Source: DATLWN01 sp964492895
Lineage (GTDB): Bacteria; Pseudomonadota; Zetaproteobacteria; Mariprofundales; Mariprofundaceae
Direction of reading: 5' to 3'
Assembly (NCBI GenBank): GCA_964492895.1
Contig: CAZBLR010000039.1
Span: 1 to 14,250 of the forward strand
DNA: 14,250 nucleotides
The notes below the pieces were generated by a model, which did not search any database, had not been told where the DNA came from, and saw only the letters and a program-made list of their open reading frames with translations. Positions 8,514-14,250 of this stretch are shown piece by piece (the first letter of the stretch is position 1; each line of letters starts with the position of its first letter). Made by a program: the position numbers and the translations under genes.

Positions 8514-9454
8514 ACACTCCCCCAGCCCGGCATCGGTGCCGCGTCGCGACCCAGCCTGTGCTCGAGCCAGCGCAGCGTGGCGAGCCGGTCCGGGCATTGT
8601 CCGGGATGCCAGTAGGCGAAGGATTCCGCACCCTGGGCCACCAGCATGGGCAGGCCGTCAAGCACCCGCCGTCCCGCCCGGGCAGCGGCCGTGAAGGCGG
8701 TGCGGCCGGATGGGGCGTACACGGTATCGACGGCGAGGCCTTCGCCGGGCAGGTCGAACGGGAACGACCCCGCCTGTTCGCCCATGCCGATGCTCGTCGT
8801 GTTGATCACGATATGGCTTTCCCGGGCGGCCGCGTCCACCGCGTCCTGGGCCCAGTCGACCGGATGAACCCGGATCCCCGGATAGTGCCGGCGCGCATGC
8901 GCCAGGAACGCCTCCAGGCGTTCGCGGTTGCGGTTGCATACGTGCACGGTAGCGGCGCCGAGCGAGCCCAGGGCATGCAGCACCGCCCGGGCCGTACCGC
9001 CGGCGCCGAACAGCAGGATCTCGCTGCCCTTCACCTCGGCCTCCAGGCCCTGCAGCACGCCGGCGAACCCGCGCCAGTCGGTGTTCGTGGCCTCCCAGGC
9101 ACCGTCATGCCCACGCCGGACGGTGTTGACCGCGCCGATCGCCTCGGCATCCGCATCCCTGCGCACCCATTCGCATACCGACTCCTTATGCGGCACCGTC
9201 ACGTTGAACCCCTCCACGCCGATCGCCATCAGGCCGTCCAGCGCCTCGCGCACCTTCCCGGGTGGCACGGCGAACGGCACGTAGACACCGTCGACGGAAA
9301 ACTGACGCAGAAAGCCGGCCTGAAAGATGGGCGACAGGGAATGCTCGACCGGGAATCCCATGATACCGAACACCTTGGTTTTGCCGCTGATTTCCACGTC
9401 TTCGCTAGCGTAGAAGCTTGCAGAATCGCTGTCAAAGCGTGCGTGCGCGCTCAT
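8510..9454 (-). CDS. aroE: Shikimate dehydrogenase (NADP-type)
   Basis: Reduces 3-dehydroshikimate to shikimate with NADPH in the aromatic amino acid pathway. It has 314 residues, longer than the usual 270-280. The substrate domain has EHSLSP (37-42), FNVTVPHKE (83-91, catalytic K90), GAVNTV (107-112) and NTDWRG (124-129, catalytic-pair D126). The Rossmann domain has GAGGTARA (150-157) and NRNR (174-177), a basic pattern consistent with NADP(H) preference. The end has GLPMLVAQGAESF (267-279, substrate-binding Q274). All shikimate-binding residues appear present. ATG 9454 overlaps the glmS stop as ATGA. It leaves about 24 extra residues before the usual TKVFG start; a GTG at codon 20 is a weaker alternative. 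Slightly divergent spots (SPIFQAGF rather than SPxxHNxAF) leave room for a paralogue such as a quinate/shikimate enzyme. Confidence 0.9.
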   Translation of the reverse strand: MSAHARFDSDSASFYASEDVEISGKTKVFGIMGFPVEHSLSPIFQAGFLRQFSVDGVYVPFAVPPGKVREALDGLMAIGVEGFNVTVPHKESVCEWVRRDADAEAIGAVNTVRRGHDGAWEATNTDWRGFAGVLQGLEAEVKGSEILLFGAGGTARAVLHALGSLGAATVHVCNRNRERLEAFLAHARRHYPGIRVHPVDWAQDAVDAAARESHIVINTTSIGMGEQAGSFPFDLPGEGLAVDTVYAPSGRTAFTAAARAGRRVLDGLPMLVAQGAESFAYWHPGQCPDRLATLRWLEHRLGRDAAPMPGWGSV

Positions 9455-11283
9455 TCGACCGTCACCGACTTCGCCAGGTTGCGCGGCTGGTCGACATCGG
9501 TGCCCTTGTTCCGGGCCACGACATAGGCGATCAGCTGCAGCGGCACGGCCACCAGCAGCGGCGTACTGAAGTAATCCCCCTCCGGCACCGGGATCAGGCC
9601 GCTGGTGTTCGCCGGCCATTCGGGCTCGGGAAGATCCGTGATCAGGATGATCCTGGCCCCCCGCGCCTGCACCTCCTTGAGGTTCGACAGCACCTTGTCC
9701 AGATGGTACTGGCGCGGCGCGATGACCACGACGGGAAGGTTCGCGTCGATCAGCGCGATCGGCCCATGCTTCATCTCGCCGGCCGCGTAGCCTTCGGCAT
9801 GCAGGTAGGAGATCTCCTTCAGCTTCAGCGCCCCTTCCAGGGCCAGCGGATAGCAGGGGCCCCGGCCGAGGAACAGGGCGCCGACCGCCCCGTGGAACAG
9901 CCCCGCCACCGTCTCCACCCGTGCCTTGCTGTCCGCCGACAGGAAGCCGCGGATGCCCACCACGGCGCTGCGCAGCTTGTCCAGATGGGCCTCGAGATCC
10001 CTGGACTTCATCGCCCCGGCCCTGGATGCCAGCAGCAGCGAGAACAGCGCCAGCACCATCAGCTGGGCGGTATACGCCTTGGTCGAGGCCACGCCGATCT
10101 CGGGCCCGGCATGCAGCTGGATCATCGCATCGGATTCACGCGCCAGCGACGAATGCGGCACGTTGCAGATACCCAGCGCCAGGTTGTCCGGCGTCTTCGC
10201 CTTGAACAGGCGCAGCGCCTCCAGCGTGTCGGCGGTCTCGCCCGACTGCGACAGGGTCACCAGCCAGGTGCCCTTGCCGATCACCGGATCGCGGTAGCGG
10301 TACTCCGAGGCCACGTCGACCTCGACCGGAATCTTCAGGTAGCGCTCCAGCCAGTAGCGGGCGGTCAGCGCCGCATGGTAGGACGTGCCGCAGGCCACCA
10401 TGACCATGCGCTCCGGCAAGGGTGCGGCATGCAGCTGCGCCGCCTCCGGGAAGTGGATCGCCGTGCCGCGCACATAGGCATCGAGGATCCCGGCCAGCAC
10501 CTCCGGCTGCTCGTGGATCTCCTTCTCCATGTAATGATCGAAGCCGCCCTTGTCGCCGTCCGCCTGGATATCCGGCATCGGCCGCCATTCCAGCGCCACC
10601 GGCGTACCGTCGGCGGCGAACGCCTGGCATGCGTCCCCACCTGCCACCCCCCATTCGCCGTCCCTGAGATAGGCGATCTCCTCGGCCATGCCCGCCACGG
10701 CCAGCGCATCCGAGGCCACCAGCGTCGTGCCGCGTCCGCGCGCCAAGAGCAGCGGGCTGCCCTTGCGGGCGAACCACAGCTGCCCCGGCGTGCCGCGCGT
10801 CAGGGTCACCAGGGCATAGGCGCCGTGCAGGCGCTCCAGCGTCCGCCTCCAGGCCGTCAGCGGGTCGTCCGACCGGCCGAGCAGCGATTCGAACAGCACC
10901 GGCACCACCTCGGTATCGGTGTCCGAGACGAAACGGCCGCCGGCCGCCGTCAGCTCCCGCTTCAGCTCCGCATAGTTCTCGATGATGCCGTTGTGCACCG
11001 TGGCCACCGAATCGGTGCGATGGGGATGCGCGTTGATCTCGTTCGGCACCCCGTGGGTCGCCCAGCGGGTATGGCCGATGCCGATGCGCCCGGGCAGCGG
11101 ATGCCCGTCCAGCGCCTGGCGCAATCGCGTCAGCTTGCCGGAGCGCTTCTCGCAGTGCAGGTCACCGTCCGCCAGCGTGCAGATGCCGGCGCTGTCATAG
11201 CCGCGGTATTCCATGCGCTGCAGCGCCGTGAGCAGGACGTCCTGCACCGACCGCGGGGCCAGCGCCCCGATGATGCCGCACAT
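9451..11283 (-). CDS. glmS: Glutamine--fructose-6-phosphate aminotransferase (isomerizing)
   Basis: Makes glucosamine-6-phosphate from fructose-6-phosphate and glutamine, the committed step to UDP-GlcNAc for peptidoglycan and lipopolysaccharide. It has 610 residues, the family's usual length. The class II glutamine amidotransferase domain (about 1-235) starts MCGIIG with nucleophile C2 and includes RGYDSAG (27-33), GHTRWATHG (70-78) and HNGIIENY (97-104). Two SIS sugar domains follow: CGTSYHA (298-304), SQSGET (345-350), STKAYTAQ (400-407), then GRGPCYPLALEGALKLKE (473-490) and EGYAAGEMKHGPIAL (497-511, with active-site K505). The chain ends with the conserved DQPRNLAKSVTVE tail. The start lies only 3 bp after the glmU stop and the stop overlaps aroE. 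Confidence 0.98.
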   Translation of the reverse strand: MCGIIGALAPRSVQDVLLTALQRMEYRGYDSAGICTLADGDLHCEKRSGKLTRLRQALDGHPLPGRIGIGHTRWATHGVPNEINAHPHRTDSVATVHNGIIENYAELKRELTAAGGRFVSDTDTEVVPVLFESLLGRSDDPLTAWRRTLERLHGAYALVTLTRGTPGQLWFARKGSPLLLARGRGTTLVASDALAVAGMAEEIAYLRDGEWGVAGGDACQAFAADGTPVALEWRPMPDIQADGDKGGFDHYMEKEIHEQPEVLAGILDAYVRGTAIHFPEAAQLHAAPLPERMVMVACGTSYHAALTARYWLERYLKIPVEVDVASEYRYRDPVIGKGTWLVTLSQSGETADTLEALRLFKAKTPDNLALGICNVPHSSLARESDAMIQLHAGPEIGVASTKAYTAQLMVLALFSLLLASRAGAMKSRDLEAHLDKLRSAVVGIRGFLSADSKARVETVAGLFHGAVGALFLGRGPCYPLALEGALKLKEISYLHAEGYAAGEMKHGPIALIDANLPVVVIAPRQYHLDKVLSNLKEVQARGARIILITDLPEPEWPANTSGLIPVPEGDYFSTPLLVAVPLQLIAYVVARNKGTDVDQPRNLAKSVTVE

Positions 11284-11286
11284 GCG

Positions 11287-12687
11287 TCAGGCCGTCTTTT
11301 TCGCCGGACGCTGCCAGTCCGATACGTGGCGCTGGTCCGGACGTGCCGACAGGGTCAGGCCCCCGGCCGCCACATCCCGGGTGATGATGCTGCCGGCGCC
11401 GATCGTGGCGCCGTCACCCACCGCGACGGGCGCCACCAGCTTGGTGTCGGAACCGACGAACACATGGTCGCCGATCGTCGTCGGGTGCTTGTTGGCGCCG
11501 TCGTAGTTGCAGGTGATGGTGCCGGCGCCGATGTTGCAGTCCTCGCCCATCGTCGTGTCGCCGACATAGCTCAGGTGGTTGATCTTGCTGCCGCGGCCGA
11601 CGACCGATTTCTTGATCTCGACGAAGTTGCCGACGTGCACATGCTCGTCGAGCTTCGCCTCGGGGCGCAGGCGGGAGAACGGGCCGACCTTGGAGCCGGC
11701 GCCGACGCTGGCCTGCTGGATGTGGCTGAAGGCGTAGACGGTGGTGCCGTCGTCCAGCCATGCGTCCTGCAGCACCGCATACGGTCCGATGCCGCAGTCG
11801 TCGCCGACGTGCGTCGAGCCCAGCAGCTGCGTGCCGGCGTGGATCACGGTATCGGTGCCGATCTGCACATTGGCCTCGATGCGCACCGTCGACGGCTGCT
11901 CGATGGTGACGCCGTTCAGCTGCCAGTCGCGGATGATGCGCTGCTGCATGATCGCCTCGACGTCGGCCAGCTGCGCACGGTTGTTGACGCCCAGCATCTC
12001 GGAGTGGTCCTCCATGCAGATCGAGTCGACCCGATAGCCGTCCTTCAGGGCGATCGGCACGATGTCCGGCAGGTAGTACTCGCCCTGGGCATTGCGGTTC
12101 TCGATCTGGTGCAGCAGCGCGAACAGCACGTCGCGGCGCACGCAGTAGATGCCGCTGCTGACCTCGCCGACCCGGCGCTGTTCGTCGCTGGCATCCTTCT
12201 CCTCGACGATGGCCGTGATCTCGCCGGCGGCGTCGCGCAGCACGCGGCCGTAGCCGTGGGCATCGGTCGGCTTCGCGGTCAGCACCGTCACCTCCGCGCC
12301 GCCGTCGGTGTGCGCCTGCAGCAGGCCCAGCAGCGTCTCGCTGCGCAGCAGCGGCGTGTCGCCGCAGACGATCATGACGTCGCGCACGTTCTTGATGACC
12401 TGTTCCGCCTGCTTGACGGCGTGGCCGGTGCCGAGCTGCTTGTCCTGGATCACCCACTCCAGGTTCGCAGGCTGGCCGATATGCGCCCGCACGGCGTCAC
12501 TGCCGTGCCCGGTGACGACGGCGATGCCGTGCGGCCCGAGCTGTTCGACCGTATGCAGCACATGATCGATCATGGCCTTGCCCAGGACCATGTGCAGGAC
12601 CTTCGGCCTGGCCGAGCGCATGCGCTTGCCCTGGCCGGCAGCCAGCACGCAGACCTGCAGATCGGGATGATGAAGCGGCGTGACCAT
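11287..12687 (-). CDS. glmU: Bifunctional GlmU: glucosamine-1-phosphate acetyltransferase / GlcNAc-1-P uridylyltransferase
   Basis: Converts glucosamine-1-phosphate and acetyl-CoA, then UTP, to UDP-GlcNAc, the precursor of peptidoglycan and lipid A. It has 466 residues (E. coli 456). The N-terminal uridylyltransferase domain has LAAGQGKRM (15-23), RPKVLH (27-32), QLGTGHA (84-90), CGDTP (108-112) and SSGIY (177-181). The C-terminal left-handed beta-helix acetyltransferase domain (about 258-450) shows hexapeptide repeats and GNFVEIKKS (353-361), NHLSYVGD (370-377, catalytic His 371) and NIGAGTITCNYDG (385-397). ATG 12687 is preceded by GGAGG four bases upstream. GKRM replaces the GTRM of E. coli, a variant also seen in other proteobacteria. 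First gene of the convoy, after the ATP synthase terminator. Confidence 0.97.
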   Translation of the reverse strand: MVTPLHHPDLQVCVLAAGQGKRMRSARPKVLHMVLGKAMIDHVLHTVEQLGPHGIAVVTGHGSDAVRAHIGQPANLEWVIQDKQLGTGHAVKQAEQVIKNVRDVMIVCGDTPLLRSETLLGLLQAHTDGGAEVTVLTAKPTDAHGYGRVLRDAAGEITAIVEEKDASDEQRRVGEVSSGIYCVRRDVLFALLHQIENRNAQGEYYLPDIVPIALKDGYRVDSICMEDHSEMLGVNNRAQLADVEAIMQQRIIRDWQLNGVTIEQPSTVRIEANVQIGTDTVIHAGTQLLGSTHVGDDCGIGPYAVLQDAWLDDGTTVYAFSHIQQASVGAGSKVGPFSRLRPEAKLDEHVHVGNFVEIKKSVVGRGSKINHLSYVGDTTMGEDCNIGAGTITCNYDGANKHPTTIGDHVFVGSDTKLVAPVAVGDGATIGAGSIITRDVAAGGLTLSARPDQRHVSDWQRPAKKTA

Positions 12688-12810
12688 GGCGCCTCCATAC
12701 CTGGAATATCGATAGCACAGGCTGACACAAGCACGATGGCTTGCAAAGCGAGCAGCCTAGACGGGCGGCGTTCCGGCCGGTGTGTGCGCCGTCACGCCGA
12801 CGTCCGGTGC
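12688..12810 (-). promoter_or_regulatory. glmU upstream region with a weak extended -10 promoter candidate
   Basis: No gene is seen here. On the minus strand, TGC followed by TATCGA (-10 at 12709-12714) resembles an extended -10; no good -35 is visible at 17-18 bases. It would give a leader of only about 15 nt ending in the GGAGG site (12692-12696). Just upstream is an inverted repeat CAAGC-N6-GCTTG (12728-12743), which could be an operator or chance. A promoter is expected here because a terminator precedes glmU, but the exact site is uncertain. Confidence 0.3.
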
Positions 12811-12842
12811 AAACGACAAGGGGCCGCCGAACCGGCAGCCCC
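12811..12842 (-). terminator. Intrinsic terminator of the atp operon
   Basis: On the minus strand, about 20 bases after the atpC stop, a 9-bp stem (12834-12842 with 12820-12828, GGGGCTGCC against GGCGGCCCC, one G-U wobble) with a 5-nt loop is followed by a T-rich tail (TTGTCGTTT, 12811-12819). It is placed exactly where the ATP synthase transcript should end. Confidence 0.85.
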
Positions 12843-12862
12843 TGCGTCGACCCGGAACGGGA

Positions 12863-13275
12863 TCAGTGCTTCTTCTTTTTCTTCAGCCAGGCCAGGCGGG
12901 CGGTGGCGATGGCCAGCTCGGCCTCGGCCATGGCCAGGTCGATGTCGCCGCTCTTGGACTCGAGCCTCGCCTCGGCATCGCGGGCGGCTGCCTGGGCCTG
13001 AGCCTCGTCGAGATCGGTGGCGCGCTCAGCCGAATCGGCCAGCACCGTGATCATGTCCGGCTGCACCTCCATGAAGCCGCCGGAGATGAATACCTCGTCG
13101 ACCTGCTCGCCGTTGGTCACGCGCAGCTCACCGGGCATCAGGGATGCCAGCAGCGGCGAATGCTTCGGCAGGATGCCGAGCTCGCCGGCACGCCCGGGCG
13201 CCACCAGCATCTCGGCCTCGCCGCGGTAGACCTCGCGCTCCGCTGTGGCCACCAGGACCCTGACCTTCGCGGACA

Positions 13276-13276
<1 letters not shown>
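12863..13276 (-). CDS. atpC: ATP synthase F1 epsilon subunit
   Basis: Central-stalk subunit that couples rotation to catalysis and can inhibit ATP hydrolysis. It has 137 residues (E. coli 139). The N-terminal beta-sandwich (about 1-85) carries APGRAGELGILPKHSPLLASL (26-46) and FISGGFMEV (63-71), both family hallmarks. The rest is the alpha-helical hairpin, rich in Ala, Glu and Asp (ATDLDEAQAQAAARDAEARL). The tail is unusual: it ends in five consecutive lysines and a histidine. The ATG shares one base with the atpD stop (TGATG), as expected for the last gene of an atp operon, and a terminator follows. Confidence 0.97.

Positions 13277-14250
<974 letters not shown>

Noticed and set aside
8514..8597. 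Extended start for pilB (593 codons)
   Set aside because: The 28 extra residues lie over the aroE end and do not resemble PilB; ATG 8513 has a GGGGGAG ribosome site.
9455..9619. Extended start for aroE (369 codons)
   Set aside because: The added part is an out-of-frame reading of glmS; ATG 9454 overlaps the glmS stop.
11284..11300. glmS ribozyme upstream of glmS
   Set aside because: There are only 3 bp between glmU and glmS, and the ribozyme is typical of Firmicutes.
9418..13050. A 1210-codon open frame on the plus strand, plus other long plus-strand frames (3776-5617, 6792-8615, 1256-2476, 5-1198)
   Set aside because: They lie antisense to glmS-glmU-atpC, pilR-pilS, pilB and other clear genes, have no recognisable domains, and show the biased His/Arg/Gln/Ala composition of shadow frames in GC-rich DNA.

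Overview
This is a gene-dense, GC-rich stretch in which every convincing gene lies on the minus strand. Read in the direction of transcription (right to left), the order is atpD (3' part), atpC, glmU, glmS, aroE, pilB, pilC, pilS, pilR, pilD, coaE, rho (5' part). The gene content and protein types point to a high-GC gammaproteobacterium or close relative: an atpDC-glmUS neighbourhood, a pilD-coaE pair, a gamma-type Rho core, and a PilS/PilR two-component pair. I cannot name a genus from the sequence alone.

Right end (14250 to about 12811): the 3' end of the F1Fo ATP synthase operon, encoding subunits beta and epsilon, closed by a clear intrinsic terminator. A 175-bp gap without a gene follows and probably holds the glmU promoter.

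Middle (12687 to 1259): nine genes, glmU to coaE, are packed almost without spacing. Junctions are +3 bp, 4-bp ATGA overlaps, 1-bp TGATG overlaps, an 8-bp overlap, one 20-bp gap and one 0-bp junction. This suggests one long, translationally coupled unit. GlmS and GlmU make UDP-GlcNAc for envelope polymers. AroE serves the shikimate pathway. PilB (assembly ATPase), PilC (platform protein) and PilD (prepilin peptidase) build type IV pili. PilS/PilR is the sigma-54-dependent two-component system that normally controls pilin expression. CoaE finishes coenzyme A synthesis. No pilA or pilT lies in the window.

Left end (1262 to 1): a 162-bp gap carries a good sigma-70-type promoter whose -35 overlaps the coaE stop, a structured leader with a possible 21-codon leader peptide, and then rho. 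This Rho has an N-terminal extension of about 110 residues that the short E. coli form lacks.

I see no mobile elements, CRISPR, tRNA or rRNA. No entirely new system is evident. The points most worth a second look are the fusion of cell-wall, shikimate and pilus genes into one convoy, the pilB-pilC-pilS-pilR order (reminiscent of Myxococcus/Geobacter clusters), the Rho extension and its leader, poly-G tracts in pilS, and a perfect sigma-54 motif antisense within pilB.
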